Of a stretch of DNA of 64,000 nucleotides, positions 32,169 to 41,725 are shown in pieces. The notes under the pieces are model-generated. The model was not told where the DNA came from. It ran no database searches and saw nothing but the letters and a program-made list of their open reading frames with translations. The DNA is from Saccharopolyspora antimicrobica (GTDB taxonomy: Bacteria > Actinomycetota > Actinomycetes > Mycobacteriales > Pseudonocardiaceae): NCBI RefSeq assembly GCF_003635025.1, contig NZ_RBXX01000001.1, forward strand, positions 62,001 through 126,000. The letters are read 5' to 3'. A program made the position numbers and the translations under genes. How positions within the stretch are numbered: position 1 is the stretch's first letter; every line of letters begins with the position of its first letter.

Positions 32169-33581
32169 ATGGCACCGCTTTTGATGAGTTCCGCTGGTGA
32201 CGCCGAGGGCCGTTCGGGCTCGGTGGCGGCTCCGGCTGCCACCACCGAGGGTGGGGTGGCCGTCGAGCTCTGTGCTGGCGGGCGGTCTGCGGTGGCTCTT
32301 CGCGATGCCGAGATCGTTGCTGAGATCGCCGAGATCGAGCGGGCTGTGCGGGTGGCTCGGATGCGGCAGTTGCAGTTGATCGCCGAGGCCGGGCATCGCG
32401 GGTTGCACGTCGAGCGGGGAGCGCGTTCACCTCAGGCATGGCTGCAGGGGTTGCTCAACATCGACTTCGGGGAGGCCAAGTCGCGTGTTGTCGTGGCGCG
32501 AGACGTCGAGCAGCGGACGTCCAGCTGGGGCGAACCGCTGCGCGCCGATCTGCCCGCCACCGCTGCCGCGTTGACCGACGGGGCCATCGGAATCGAGCAC
32601 GCGCGAGTCGTTTCCCGCTGTGTGCGAACCATGCCCGAGCACGCGCGCGTGCACCACACTCCCCAGATCGACGCCATCCTGGCCGACAACGCGCGCCACA
32701 TGTGCCCGCGCGATCTCGCCAAGCTGGCCGAGCGCATCAAGTACCTGCTGGACCAGGACGGGGCGTACCGCGACGAGGAGGCGCAGCACGAAGCGCGGGA
32801 GCTGCACTACGCCACCGGGCGGGACGGCATGCTGGTCGTCAAGGCGCGGCTTGACCGGGAAGTCGGGGCGAAGTTCGTCGAAGCGCTCCAGCCGCTGGCA
32901 GGTCCTCGGCCCGAGACCGAGGGCGAGAAGGATCCGCGCAGTGCCGGGCAGCGCAACGCCGACGGGTTCGCGGCGATGATCGATCTGGTGCTCGACTCCG
33001 ACCAGATGCCCCGTACCGGCGGCCAGCGGCCGCACCTGAACATCACCATCGACTTCGACGACCTCAAGCGCGGGCTGCTGCTCGGCGACGAGGGCATGCC
33101 CGGCACGCTCCAGGCGACCGAACAATCCATCACCGCTGAAAACGTCCGCCGCGTCGCCTGCGACTGCGAGGTGTTGCCGATGGTGCTCGGCGGGGACAGC
33201 CTCCCGCTAGACGTCGGAACCTCCCGGCGAACGGCACCCACGCACATCCGGGCCGCCCTGTTGCAGCGCGACGGCGTGTGCGCTTTCCCTGGCTGCGATC
33301 GTCCGCCCGGCACACCGCAAGCGCACCACGTCGTGCACTGGATCGACGGCGGCCCCACCACCGTCGAGAACATGGTCATGCTGTGCGCGCATCACCACCG
33401 CGTCGTGCACGGTCAGCGGTGGGGCATCGCGCTGCACCACGGTCGGCCGGTGTTCACGCCACCGTCCGATGTGGACCCGTCACGGACACCCAGACCTGGC
33501 GGCAGAGCTCTGCCCGCCGGATACCGCGCAACCCTCCGGGATCTCATCCCTGCACCCAGGGCCCCAGAGGGCACCGCGTGA
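32169..33581 (+). CDS. 13E12-repeat family protein (DUF222-HNH endonuclease)
   Basis: 470-aa protein: an N-terminal DUF222 domain (about 35-330), then a C-terminal HNH nuclease domain with VCAFPGCDRPP, QAHHVVHWIDGG, TTVENMVMLCAHHHRVVHG. The three-part HNH motif and the zinc Cys/His pairs are intact. The family is highly multicopy in actinobacteria (13E12 in M. tuberculosis) and is suspected to be mobile, but no member's role is settled. The ATG at 32169 lacks a ribosome site, fitting a leaderless message. The unusual upstream block with palindromes makes mobility plausible here. Confidence 0.88.
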   Translation: MAPLLMSSAGDAEGRSGSVAAPAATTEGGVAVELCAGGRSAVALRDAEIVAEIAEIERAVRVARMRQLQLIAEAGHRGLHVERGARSPQAWLQGLLNIDFGEAKSRVVVARDVEQRTSSWGEPLRADLPATAAALTDGAIGIEHARVVSRCVRTMPEHARVHHTPQIDAILADNARHMCPRDLAKLAERIKYLLDQDGAYRDEEAQHEARELHYATGRDGMLVVKARLDREVGAKFVEALQPLAGPRPETEGEKDPRSAGQRNADGFAAMIDLVLDSDQMPRTGGQRPHLNITIDFDDLKRGLLLGDEGMPGTLQATEQSITAENVRRVACDCEVLPMVLGGDSLPLDVGTSRRTAPTHIRAALLQRDGVCAFPGCDRPPGTPQAHHVVHWIDGGPTTVENMVMLCAHHHRVVHGQRWGIALHHGRPVFTPPSDVDPSRTPRPGGRALPAGYRATLRDLIPAPRAPEGTA

Positions 33582-33665
33582 CGCCCGCGTGCCCGGGAGG
33601 CCTGAGTGCTGTCCCGCGATGATTGTGTGGAACGGCGTCGGACGCGGCTGCCGACTGGCCCCGGG

Positions 33666-34214
33666 TCAGCGCAGACCGGTCGCCCATGCCGTGAGTGTGG
33701 CGAAGTCGTTGCTGGTGAGACCGCAGCGGGGATCGACTCGGTGCAGTAGAGCAGGACCGTTGTGATGCTCGTTCACCCAGGCGCGATCCGCTTCGGTGAT
33801 CTCGTCGTCGATCCAGGCGAACGCCCGGCCTTTCGCCCACGCGACGATCTCCGGGGTCTTCCAGAACACGCCGCCCCCAGGCTCGTCACGCGGCGAGGGC
33901 CAGGCGATGAAGGGCAGCTCGGGCAGTCCTAGGACCGGTGCGACGAAAGCGTTGGCTTCGTCCTCCCACGTGGTCGCCCACACCAGCTCGAAGGGGAGCG
34001 CGTCCAACGCCTGGCCGTGCGCCGGGTTGAGCCACACCCGCAGAGGTTTCACCCGCTTGTTCGGCAGCCCCCACTCAGCCAGACGGCGCCGTTCGGTGGC
34101 CTCCCAGCTGGGCGTCAGAAACCGGTGCGTCCGATAACCTTCGGGCCGTCGATGCGGCGCCGCGGCAAACGGGTTCAGCGGCCCGTCCACATCCACCAGC
34201 AGCACTGGGCGCAC
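33666..34214 (-). CDS. HAD-like hydrolase domain protein
   Basis: 182-aa protein with an N-terminal VLLVDVDGPLNPF motif (HAD motif I, DxD) and a C-terminal WIDDEI motif that could be the acidic motif IV. The middle has WATTWEDEAN, common in a group of short actinobacterial 'HAD domain in Swiss Army Knife'-like proteins. GTG start at 34214. It converges on the 13E12 gene; role unknown. Confidence 0.75.
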   Translation of the reverse strand: MRPVLLVDVDGPLNPFAAAPHRRPEGYRTHRFLTPSWEATERRRLAEWGLPNKRVKPLRVWLNPAHGQALDALPFELVWATTWEDEANAFVAPVLGLPELPFIAWPSPRDEPGGGVFWKTPEIVAWAKGRAFAWIDDEITEADRAWVNEHHNGPALLHRVDPRCGLTSNDFATLTAWATGLR

Positions 34215-34343
34215 CAGCCCACCCCTCCCCCGTTCCGCATCGCACGGTACCGGCCGATGGTGGGGCCGCCCAGCGAATTCTCGGCAGGTAGCGATCTACG
34301 CGAACGTGGCCTTCGAAGCGGTGGGGCAACGCGAATGCGAAAT

Positions 34344-34380
34344 GGTCGTGGGCGCACCGCCGTGCAGTGCGCCCACGACC
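34344..34380. terminator. hairpin terminator of the sugar operon
   Basis: GGTCGTGGGCGCAC (34344-34357) pairs exactly with GTGCGCCCACGACC (34367-34380), 9-nt loop, 8 bp beyond the class II aldolase stop. Confidence 0.72.
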
Positions 34381-34388
34381 TACGGGGT

Positions 34389-35036
34389 TCAGCGGGACTG
34401 TTGGCCGTATCCGCTGAAGAGCTCCGCGCAGCGGGCCATTTCCTCGTCGCTGAGCAGGCTGGGTTCACCGACCTGCTTCGCGGTCAACCACAGTTCGCAC
34501 AGCCACTCCAGCTGCCGGGCGCGGTTGTAGGCCTTCGGCAGGGAGTCCGCGATGGTCACCGTGCCGTGGTTGCGCAGGATGCAGCCGGTCCGGTCGGTCA
34601 GGGCCTTCGACATCGACTGCGCCAGCTCGGGGGTGCCGAACGTCGCGTACTCCGCCACCCGCACCGGGCCGCCGAAGTCCGCCAGCTGGTAGTGCACCGC
34701 CGGGACCTCGTCGCGCAGCAACGACAACGCCGTCGCGTTCAGGGAATGCGTGTGCACCACGGCGCCCGCATCGTGCTCGCGGTAGGCGGTGAGGTGCATC
34801 GGCAGTTCCGACGTCGGCTTGAGGTCGCCCTCCACCACGTCGCCGTCGAGGTTCACCACGGGGATGTCGGCGACCTGGAGGTCGTCGTAGTCGACACCGG
34901 AGGGCGTCACCGCCACCAGATCACCGCTGCGGACCGACACGTTGCCGGAAGTGCCTACCACCAGCCGGTCCGACGTCATGCGCTGGGCGATGGCGATGAC
35001 CTCGCTCCGTTGCGCGGCCAGTCGCGAACTGCTCAC
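34389..35036 (-). CDS. class II aldolase/adducin family protein
   Basis: 215-aa zinc-dependent aldolase-type protein of the L-fuculose-/L-ribulose-phosphate group. TSGNVSVR and VTPSG form the phosphate site; the metal His ligands are in VVHTHSLNAT and the third near ILRNHGTVTIA. GTG start at 35036 with AAGGTG ahead. It is the last gene of a six-gene operon with two kinases and an RpiB-type isomerase. It either cleaves or epimerises a phosphorylated sugar made by them; exact substrate unknown. Confidence 0.85.
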   Translation of the reverse strand: MSSSRLAAQRSEVIAIAQRMTSDRLVVGTSGNVSVRSGDLVAVTPSGVDYDDLQVADIPVVNLDGDVVEGDLKPTSELPMHLTAYREHDAGAVVHTHSLNATALSLLRDEVPAVHYQLADFGGPVRVAEYATFGTPELAQSMSKALTDRTGCILRNHGTVTIADSLPKAYNRARQLEWLCELWLTAKQVGEPSLLSDEEMARCAELFSGYGQQSR

Positions 35037-35049
35037 TTCACACCTTCGT

Positions 35050-35544
35050 TCAACAGGAGGCGCCGGGGACGTCCGACGCCGACTCGTAACCGCTGATCGC
35101 CGCCACCTTCTCAGCCGACGGCGAGGACTCGTCGAAGTGGTACCCCAGCCACTCCGATGCGAGCTTGCGGGCCAGCTCCAGGCCCACCACTCGCTGACCG
35201 AAGCACAGCACCTGCGCGTTGTTGCTCAGGATCGAGCGCTCCACCGAGTAGCTGTCGTGCGCGGTGACCGCGCGGATGCCCGGCACCTTGTTCGCGCTGA
35301 TCGCCACGCCGAGGCCGGTGCCGCACACCAGCAGCGCGCGGTCCGCCTTGCCCTCGGCGACCAGTCGGGCCGCGTTGACCGCCACGTGCGGGTAGGCCGT
35401 GTGCTCGTCGGAGCCCACGCCCACGTCCACCACGTCGGCCACTCGGGCGTCGTTCTCCAGGTCCTTCTTCAGCGCGTCCTTGTACTGCAGCCCCGCGTCG
35501 TCCGAGCCGACCACGATGCGCAGCGGCGCCTGCTGCTCAGTCAC
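35050..35544 (-). CDS. RpiB/LacAB-family sugar-phosphate isomerase
   Basis: 164-aa isomerase. [12 protein letters not shown] begins the fold; [19 protein letters not shown] holds the catalytic Cys and anion hole, and [19 protein letters not shown] the His and Arg/Asn residues. Members isomerise ribose-5-phosphate or, next to DAK-type kinases, D-erythrulose-4-phosphate. The neighbouring dihydroxyacetone-kinase-like gene favours the second. GTG start overlaps the kinase stop as GTGA. Confidence 0.85.
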   Translation of the reverse strand: MTEQQAPLRIVVGSDDAGLQYKDALKKDLENDARVADVVDVGVGSDEHTAYPHVAVNAARLVAEGKADRALLVCGTGLGVAISANKVPGIRAVTAHDSYSVERSILSNNAQVLCFGQRVVGLELARKLASEWLGYHFDESSPSAEKVAAISGYESASDVPGASC

Positions 35545-37280
35545 TTCTGTCCGTCCTTCCTGTCACCGGCGAGCACCTCGCCGATCCGGGTGAGCGCGAG
35601 CGCCAGCGACGTCGCGCCGGGGTCCGGTGTTCCGACGCTGCGCTCCGCCAGCGGTCGGGCGCGTCCCGTGCGGGGCCGCAGGTCCGCCGTCTTCGCCGCG
35701 GCTTCGGTGGCCGTCTCCGACGCTCGTGCCCAGGCCTCGCGGCCGCTCGCGCCGCCGTCGACCTCGCTGCGCAGCTTCTCGACGAACGGCACCAGCGCGT
35801 CGACCAGCGTCTTGTCGCCGAGCTCTGCGCGACCCAGGCGCTGCACCGCGGCGAGAGCCGCCGCCGCGCCTGCCGCCAGGTCGCCCGGCAGCGCCGCGCG
35901 GTGGTCCGGGAGCAGGTCGCCGAAGGACCGCAGCGCCGCGCCCCACAGGACGCCCGAGGTGCCGCCCGCCTTCGCCGCCCACGCGTCTCCGGCGTCGACG
36001 AGCACCGCCGCCGGGCCGACGCCCTGCGCCGCCGCCGCTTCCGCTGCCTCGATCGCCGCCGCGCTGCCGCGCGTCATGCCCCGGCCGTGGTCGCCGTCGC
36101 CCGCGATCGCGTCGAGGCGGCCCAGCTCTTCTTCCTTGTCGTGCAACAGGTCTGCGATCGCGCGCAGGGCCTTCACCACGGTCGTCGCCGTCGCCTGGCC
36201 CTCCGCCGGGGCCACCACGACCACCTTCTCCGGCAGTTCCGGCAGCGCCTCGTCCTCCACGTCCGCGTCCGCGGCCGCGATCTCGACGTTGCCCTTGCGG
36301 TAGGCCGGCGTGTCCGCCGGGGCCTGCCACAGGCGCTCCAGCTCGTCGTCCAGCCAGGTCAGCGTCAGCGAGCAGCCCGCCATGTCCAGGCTGGTCACCA
36401 GCTCACCCACCTCGGGCGCGACGACCTCCACACCGGCCTCGGCCAGCAGGCGGGACACCGTGCCCCAGACCACGAACAGCTCTTCGTACTTGGTGGCGCC
36501 CAGGCCGTTGAGGATCGCCGTCACTCGGCGGGAACCGGTCTCCGGCGCCTCCGCCAGCACGCCGTCGACGAGGATCTTCGCCAGCTCCGAGGCCGACGGC
36601 AGCTCCCGCTCCGACACACCCGGCTCGCCGTGGATGCCCAGGCCGAGGCCCATGCGACCCTCCGGCACCTCGAACAGCGGGTGGTCCTGGCCCGGCAGCG
36701 TGCAACCGTCGAAGGCCACGCCCAGGCTGCGGGTCCGCTCGTTGGCGTGCTCCGCGACCCGCACGACCTCGTCGAAGTCGTAGCCCTCCTCGGCCGCCGC
36801 CGAGGCGATCTTGAACACCACGAAGTCGCCGACCACGCCGCGGCGCTTGTTCTGCTCCGCTGCCGGGGCACTGGCCACGTCGTCGGTGACCACCACGTTG
36901 TGCGCGCGGATCCCGTCGCGCTCCAGGCGCTCCACCGCCAGGCCGAAGTTCATGTTGTCCCCGGCGTAGTTGCCGAAGGAGAACACCACGCCGGCACCGC
37001 GGTCCACGGCCCGGCCCACCGAGTACGCGTCGTCGGCCGACGGCGAGGTGAAGATGTTGCCGATGACCGAACCGTCGGCGAAGCCCGGCCCGACCACACC
37101 GCAGAACGCCGGGTAGTGCCCGGAACCGCCGCCGGTGACCACGGCGACCTTGCCCCGCCGCGGCCGCTTGGCCCGCACCACCCCGCCCGGCACCTGCCGG
37201 ACGTAGGAGGGGTGCGCGGCCACGAAGCCGGTCACCATGTCCTCGGTGAACGTCGCCGGGTCGTCGTACAAGCGCGTCAT
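35541..37280 (-). CDS. dihydroxyacetone kinase family protein (DhaK-DhaL fusion)
   Basis: 579-aa ATP-dependent kinase. The N-terminal DhaK domain (about 1-330) has [21 protein letters not shown] and the His that binds substrate ketone in hemiaminal linkage ([10 protein letters not shown] region). The C-terminal DhaL ATP domain (about 370-575) has [12 protein letters not shown] and a GGTSGVLWG motif. In Mycolicibacterium such proteins phosphorylate D- or L-erythrulose. With RpiB downstream, a four-carbon ketose is a reasonable guess but not shown. Confidence 0.85.
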   Translation of the reverse strand: MTRLYDDPATFTEDMVTGFVAAHPSYVRQVPGGVVRAKRPRRGKVAVVTGGGSGHYPAFCGVVGPGFADGSVIGNIFTSPSADDAYSVGRAVDRGAGVVFSFGNYAGDNMNFGLAVERLERDGIRAHNVVVTDDVASAPAAEQNKRRGVVGDFVVFKIASAAAEEGYDFDEVVRVAEHANERTRSLGVAFDGCTLPGQDHPLFEVPEGRMGLGLGIHGEPGVSERELPSASELAKILVDGVLAEAPETGSRRVTAILNGLGATKYEELFVVWGTVSRLLAEAGVEVVAPEVGELVTSLDMAGCSLTLTWLDDELERLWQAPADTPAYRKGNVEIAAADADVEDEALPELPEKVVVVAPAEGQATATTVVKALRAIADLLHDKEEELGRLDAIAGDGDHGRGMTRGSAAAIEAAEAAAAQGVGPAAVLVDAGDAWAAKAGGTSGVLWGAALRSFGDLLPDHRAALPGDLAAGAAAALAAVQRLGRAELGDKTLVDALVPFVEKLRSEVDGGASGREAWARASETATEAAAKTADLRPRTGRARPLAERSVGTPDPGATSLALALTRIGEVLAGDRKDGQK

Positions 37281-37302
37281 CGCACTTCTCCCTAAGCAGC
37301 AG

Positions 37303-38766
37303 TCAGGAGCTCGCGCCCCAGTGCGGGCGGGCGCGGTCGATCGAAACCAGGTACTCGCGGTAGCCGCGTTCGTAGAACTCCACCGCGTTCGGGTGCGGCT
37401 GCACGGTGCGGCGCGCCGCGGCCCACTTCTCGCGGTCCACCGGCTCGCCCAGCGAGTCCCACGCGGTCATGGCCGCGCCGCGCGCGCCCACGCCCTCCTC
37501 GTAGGGCACGTGCAGCGGCCGGCCGAGCACGTCGGCGAAGATCTGGCTCCACGCCGCCGAGCGCGCCCCGCCACCGCAGGCCGAGACCTCGCCGGTCAGC
37601 CCTGCGGACTCCAGGTTGTGACGGGCCGCGTAGGCCACCGCCTCGCACATCGCCCGAACCAGGTCCGCCTGCGAGGTGTCCAGCGACAGCCCGGTGAACT
37701 GGCCGCGCGCGTGCGGCGCCACGAACGGCGCCCGCTCACCCGAGGTGGACAGGAACGACAGCGCCGACGCACCACCGGCGCCGGGCTTGCTGCTGGCCAG
37801 CAGCGTTTCCAGCTGGTCCACACCGGCGCCGACCATCGCCAGCACCCAGTCCAGGTTGGCGGTGCCGACCATCGCCGGCATCACCCGCAGGTAGCGCTCC
37901 GGCAGCGGGGTGGCCAGCCACATGCCCGCGACCTCGCCCTGCGGGTCGACGTCGAACTCGTCGCGCAGCACCTGGCAGCCCAGCGTCGTGCCGATGACCA
38001 GGCTGCCGTCGCCGACGTTGCTGATGCCCGAACCGAAGGCGCAGGCGGGCAGGTCGAACGGACCCGCCGACACCGGCAGCCCGGCGGGCAGACCGAGTTC
38101 CTTGGCCGCCTTGCCGTCCAGCGCGAACAGCTTGTTCGGCGGCGCGGGCTCGGCCAGCAGCCTGCGGTGCTCGGCGACCCCGCACGCCTCCAGCGCTTCC
38201 TGCGAGTAGCTGCGCGTGGTCACGTCCAGGAACGGCAGCGAGGCGTCGGAGGCGTCCACGGTGATCTCACCGGTGAAGCGCTGCACGATCGCGTCGACGC
38301 AGTAACCAGCGACCGCGGCCCGCTCCAGCCGCTCCGGGGTGTGCTCGGCGAGGTGCGCCAGCAACGGCCCCGCCGAGCCGGGGAACATCCCCGACCCGGT
38401 GAGCCCGAACACCTCGCGCTGCACACCGGATTCGCCCCAGCCGTCCAGGATTCCGGCGGCCCGGGCGTCCAGCCACGAGATCGCCGGGCCGACCTGCTGG
38501 CCCTGGTGGTCGCGCAGCCACAGGCCGTCGCCCTGGCCGGTGATGGCCAGCGCCTCGACCGGTTCGCCCGTGGTCTCGGCCACCGCGGCGACCTCCCGCA
38601 CCACGCGGATCACCGAGCTGATGACCTCGTCGAGGTCCTGCTCGACCCGGCCGCCGGGCAGCCGGTTGAGCGTGCTGCGCATGCTGTGCGTGACCAGGGC
38701 GGTTCCGTCGCGGTTGAGCAGCGACGCCTTGGTCACCGACGTTCCGACGTCAACACCGATGATCAT
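37303..38766 (-). CDS. FGGY-family carbohydrate kinase
   Basis: 487-aa sugar or polyol kinase. The actin-like ATPase fold begins with IIGVDVGTSVTKA, has ALAITGQGDGLWL and SWLDARA in the substrate lobe, and ends with ACGGGARSAAWSQIFADVLGRPL, the FGGY C-terminal ATP motif. ATG at 38766 overlaps the dehydrogenase stop as ATGA. FGGY kinases act on ribulose, xylulose, erythritol and similar substrates; an operon with DAK kinase and RpiB suggests a C4 or C5 polyol. Confidence 0.87.
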   Translation of the reverse strand: MIIGVDVGTSVTKASLLNRDGTALVTHSMRSTLNRLPGGRVEQDLDEVISSVIRVVREVAAVAETTGEPVEALAITGQGDGLWLRDHQGQQVGPAISWLDARAAGILDGWGESGVQREVFGLTGSGMFPGSAGPLLAHLAEHTPERLERAAVAGYCVDAIVQRFTGEITVDASDASLPFLDVTTRSYSQEALEACGVAEHRRLLAEPAPPNKLFALDGKAAKELGLPAGLPVSAGPFDLPACAFGSGISNVGDGSLVIGTTLGCQVLRDEFDVDPQGEVAGMWLATPLPERYLRVMPAMVGTANLDWVLAMVGAGVDQLETLLASSKPGAGGASALSFLSTSGERAPFVAPHARGQFTGLSLDTSQADLVRAMCEAVAYAARHNLESAGLTGEVSACGGGARSAAWSQIFADVLGRPLHVPYEEGVGARGAAMTAWDSLGEPVDREKWAAARRTVQPHPNAVEFYERGYREYLVSIDRARPHWGASS

Positions 38767-39821
38767 GGCCGCAGGCCCTCGAACTGGGCCAGCACGTCGG
38801 GGTTGGCCACGAAGCGCGGGCGCTTGCCCTCCAGGAACAGCGCGACCTCACCGGCCACGATCTGCGCCGCGCGGTGCGCGGTCTGGCGCGTGGCACCCGC
38901 CAGGTGCGGGGTGGTGATGACGTTCGGCGCGTCGAACAGCGGCCAGTCGCGCGGCGGCGGCTCGATGTCGTAGACGTCCACGGCCAGCGCACCGAGCCTG
39001 CCGGACTTCAGCATCTCCGGCAGCGGCGCGTAGTCCAGCAGCCCACCGCGCGCGGAGTTGATCAGCACCGCGCCTTCCGGCAGCAGCTTGAGGTTGTCGG
39101 CGTTGAGCAGGTTCTTGGTCTCGGGCGTGAGCCGCGCGTGCAGGCTGACCACCGAGCTGCGGCGCAGCAGGTCGTCGAGCTCGACCAGCTCGACGCCGTC
39201 GCGCGCGGCGTCCTCGGCCTTGACGAACGGGTCGGAGACCAGCACGTGCGAGCCGAAGGCCTTGAGCACGCGGGCCACGATCTTGCCGATCGCGCCGTAG
39301 CCGACCAGGCCGACGGTGGCGCCTTCCAGCTCGATGCCGGCGTTCTCGTAGGCGTAGTAGTCACCGCGCCAGTTGCCCGACTTCAGCTCGGCGTCGGAGC
39401 CGGGGATGCGGCGCAGCGCGGCCAGCGTCAGGCCGACGGCGAACTCGGCGGCAGCGGCGGCGTTGCGGCCCGGCGCGTAGCTGACGATCACACCGTTGTC
39501 GGTGGCGGCCTGCAGGTCGACGTTCACCGGCCCGCCGCGGCAGACGCCGACGAACTTCAGGTTCGGGGTGGCGGCCAGCACGTCGGCGGTGAACGGCGCC
39601 ATCTGGGTGGCCACGATCTCCGCGTCGCCCAGCGCGTCGAGCAGCTGCTGCTCGGTGCCGCTGGCCTCGTGCACGTTGCCGACCGGGCCGAACGGCTCCA
39701 CCGGCCACGGCAGCTTCAGGGTGCTGAACTGCAGGTCGTGCGCACCTGCGCTGCTGCGCAGCGCGTCGACGAACACCTCGGGGGCGACGAAGTGGTCACC
39801 TGCGGCCAGTACGCGGGTCAT
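38763..39821 (-). CDS. D-isomer-specific 2-hydroxyacid dehydrogenase
   Basis: 352-aa NAD-dependent dehydrogenase. The NAD-binding GATVGLVGYGAIGKIVARVL motif is central. Catalytic Arg is in INSARGGLLDY, Glu in DVYDIEPPP and His in TTPHLAGAT. Relatives include CtBP-like and glycerate/erythronate-4-phosphate dehydrogenases. It links sugar-acid chemistry to the operon; the substrate cannot be read from sequence. Confidence 0.86.
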   Translation of the reverse strand: MTRVLAAGDHFVAPEVFVDALRSSAGAHDLQFSTLKLPWPVEPFGPVGNVHEASGTEQQLLDALGDAEIVATQMAPFTADVLAATPNLKFVGVCRGGPVNVDLQAATDNGVIVSYAPGRNAAAAAEFAVGLTLAALRRIPGSDAELKSGNWRGDYYAYENAGIELEGATVGLVGYGAIGKIVARVLKAFGSHVLVSDPFVKAEDAARDGVELVELDDLLRRSSVVSLHARLTPETKNLLNADNLKLLPEGAVLINSARGGLLDYAPLPEMLKSGRLGALAVDVYDIEPPPRDWPLFDAPNVITTPHLAGATRQTAHRAAQIVAGEVALFLEGKRPRFVANPDVLAQFEGLRP

Positions 39822-39892
39822 GAGGACTCCTTTGTCACAAAGAGCTGGCTTGCGGCGCTACCCCGATTCTGCGTGCTCAGAACCGGGGTGGT

Positions 39893-39923
39893 CCGCCCGG
39901 CACGTCGGCGGGGTGCCGGGCGG
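39893..39923 (-). terminator. intra-operon hairpin (weak terminator or processing site)
   Basis: CCGCCCGGCA (39893-39902) pairs with TGCCGGGCGG (39914-39923) in the 127-bp gap between the phosphatase and dehydrogenase genes. It may lower downstream expression. Confidence 0.35.
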
Positions 39924-39948
39924 CGGACGCCTGAGGGGAACGGGAGGA

Positions 39949-40647
39949 TCAGCTGCCGACGGGCTCGGGCAGCGAGCTCACCAGGCGCTGCCGCACGTCG
40001 TCGAGGTCCGAGGCGACGTAGCTGGCACCGGCCAGCGCGTCCTCGGCGGGCGGGTAGTCGGCGTTGGGGATGGCCACCACGGTCATCCCGGCGGCGGCCG
40101 CGGCGCGCAGGCCGTTGCTGGAGTCCTCGACCGCGAGGCACTGCTTCGGGTCCTGGCCGAGCTTCTCGGCGGCCGACAGGTACACGTCGGGGCTGGGCTT
40201 GCCCTTGGGCACCTCGGCGCTGGAGACCGTGGCGCTGAAGTGCTCGATCAGGCCGTGGCGCTCCAGCACGGCGTCGATCAGCCGGCGCGGCGCGGAGGAG
40301 GCGAGCGCGATCGGGGCGCGCTCGGCGGCCTCGGTGACCATCCGGGCCGATCCGGGCAGCAGCTCGATCTCGCCGCCTTCGAGCGCGGCGATCATGTCGT
40401 CGACCACGATCTTCTCGGTGGCCTCGGCGGTTTCGGTGGCCTCGGCGAACCTCGCGAGGAAGGCCGACCACTCGGGCGCGCTCATGCCCTGGACCTGCCG
40501 GGTCTGCTCAACGGTCCAGGTCTTGCCGCGCGCGGCGGCGAACTTGGCCCACATCCGCTCCCACAGGTGCTCGCTCTCGACCAGGACGCCGTCCATGTCG
40601 AACACGACCGCGCTGTGGGCGCCGTTCGGCTGCTCGGACCGGGTCAT
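39949..40647 (-). CDS. HAD-superfamily phosphatase (phosphoglycolate/beta-PGM type)
   Basis: 232-aa haloacid dehalogenase-like hydrolase. Motif I FDMDGVLVESEHLW, motif II LASSAPRRLI, the KGKPSPDVYL Lys of motif III and motif IV VEDSSNGLRAA. The ATG at 40647 with GGGAGGTTT is chosen over an ATG at 40674. It is the promoter-proximal gene of the operon and starts 34 bp from a DeoR-type operator (40682-40702). Likely removes or moves phosphate on a sugar intermediate. Confidence 0.87.
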   Translation of the reverse strand: MTRSEQPNGAHSAVVFDMDGVLVESEHLWERMWAKFAAARGKTWTVEQTRQVQGMSAPEWSAFLARFAEATETAEATEKIVVDDMIAALEGGEIELLPGSARMVTEAAERAPIALASSAPRRLIDAVLERHGLIEHFSATVSSAEVPKGKPSPDVYLSAAEKLGQDPKQCLAVEDSSNGLRAAAAAGMTVVAIPNADYPPAEDALAGASYVASDLDDVRQRLVSSLPEPVGS

Positions 40648-40681
40648 CTCAAACCTCCCGCCAATCACTGACACGACTCAA

Positions 40682-40702
40682 ATTAACATGATCAACGTTA
40701 AT
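40682..40702. promoter_or_regulatory. DeoR-type operator 1
   Basis: 21-bp imperfect palindrome ATTAAC-N9-GTTAAT, with AT-rich flanks, between the divergent operon and deoR-type gene. It shares ends and spacing with 41621-41641. Confidence 0.75.
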
Positions 40703-40770
40703 TGTCACCCTTTGGATGATAGTTCAGCATCACGTCCCTAACAGTCCGCTGCGAGCGGCAAGATGGCCGC

Positions 40771-41559
40771 ATGGCGTCCGCACCGAAGAAGCAGTCCCCC
40801 CGCCTCCTGCGCCAGCAGAAGATCATCGACCACGTGGTCGCGCAGGGCTTCGCCAGCGCCGCGGAACTGTCCGAGCTGACCGGCGTCAGCCTGATGACGG
40901 TGCACCGCGACCTCGACGACCTGGTGACCAGGGGCCTGCTGCGCAAGTACCACGGCGGCGTCTCCGCCCAGCCCTCCACGGTGTTCGAGAGCAGCTCGGA
41001 CTTCCGGCTGCACACCCACACCGCCGAGAAGGACGCGCTGGCCAGGGACGCGCTGCAGTTCATCACGCCCGGCATGTCGGTGATGCTGGACGACTCCACC
41101 ACCGCGCTCGCGCTGGCCAGGCTGCTGCCGGACGTCGGGCCGCTGACCGTGGTGAGCAACTACCGGCAGGTCCAGGAGACGCTGCGCGACGTGCCCGACA
41201 TCCGGCTGATCGGGCTGGGCGGCGAGTACTCCCGCACCCACGACTCCTACCTGGGCCTGCCCTGCCAGGAGATGATCAACGCCTTCTCGGTGGACATCGT
41301 GTTCCTGTCCACCTCGGCGATGAACGCGCGGCTCACCTACCACCAGGAGCAGGAGATCGTGCTGGTCAAGCGGGCGATGCTGGCCAGCGCCACGACCAAG
41401 GTGCTGCTGATGGACGCCAGCAAGGTGGCCCGCTCGGCCCTGCACCAGTTCGCCCCGGTCAGCGCCTTCGACCACGTCCTGCTGGCCGGCGACCTGGACG
41501 CCGCGCTGGTGGAGGAGATGCGCGAGCAGACCGACGTCCGCCTGGCCGCCCTGGAGTGA
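40771..41559 (+). CDS. DeoR/GlpR-family transcriptional regulator
   Basis: 262-aa repressor. The N-terminal DeoR HTH (about 12-68) has SAAELSELTGVSLMTVHRDLDDL and the GLLRKYHGGV wing. The C-terminal DeoRC sugar-phosphate sensor has VMLDDSTTALALARLL, VVSNYRQV and LLMDASKVARSAL. It stands between the six-gene catabolic operon and the permease; matching operators flank it on both sides. The inducer is probably a phosphorylated intermediate of the pathway. Confidence 0.9.
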   Translation: MASAPKKQSPRLLRQQKIIDHVVAQGFASAAELSELTGVSLMTVHRDLDDLVTRGLLRKYHGGVSAQPSTVFESSSDFRLHTHTAEKDALARDALQFITPGMSVMLDDSTTALALARLLPDVGPLTVVSNYRQVQETLRDVPDIRLIGLGGEYSRTHDSYLGLPCQEMINAFSVDIVFLSTSAMNARLTYHQEQEIVLVKRAMLASATTKVLLMDASKVARSALHQFAPVSAFDHVLLAGDLDAALVEEMREQTDVRLAALE

Positions 41560-41620
41560 CCGGCGGTACCGGCGCGGACACGCGGTGTGGCGCGGCCTGC
41601 GACGCGCTGAATTTCTCCAA

Positions 41621-41641
41621 ATTAACGTCTTGCGCGTTAAT
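41621..41641. promoter_or_regulatory. DeoR-type operator 2
   Basis: 21-bp ATTAACGTC-TTG-CGCGTTAAT palindrome, 84 bp before the permease ATG. Same ATTAAC-N9-GTTAAT layout as operator 1. Confidence 0.78.
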
Positions 41642-41725
41642 ATGAACGAGGTGCATGATAGCCAGCACTCGTAGACCGGCCCGCTGTGAGCGTGCGCCGA
41701 GAACTTCCACTCCTTGGAGACAGTG

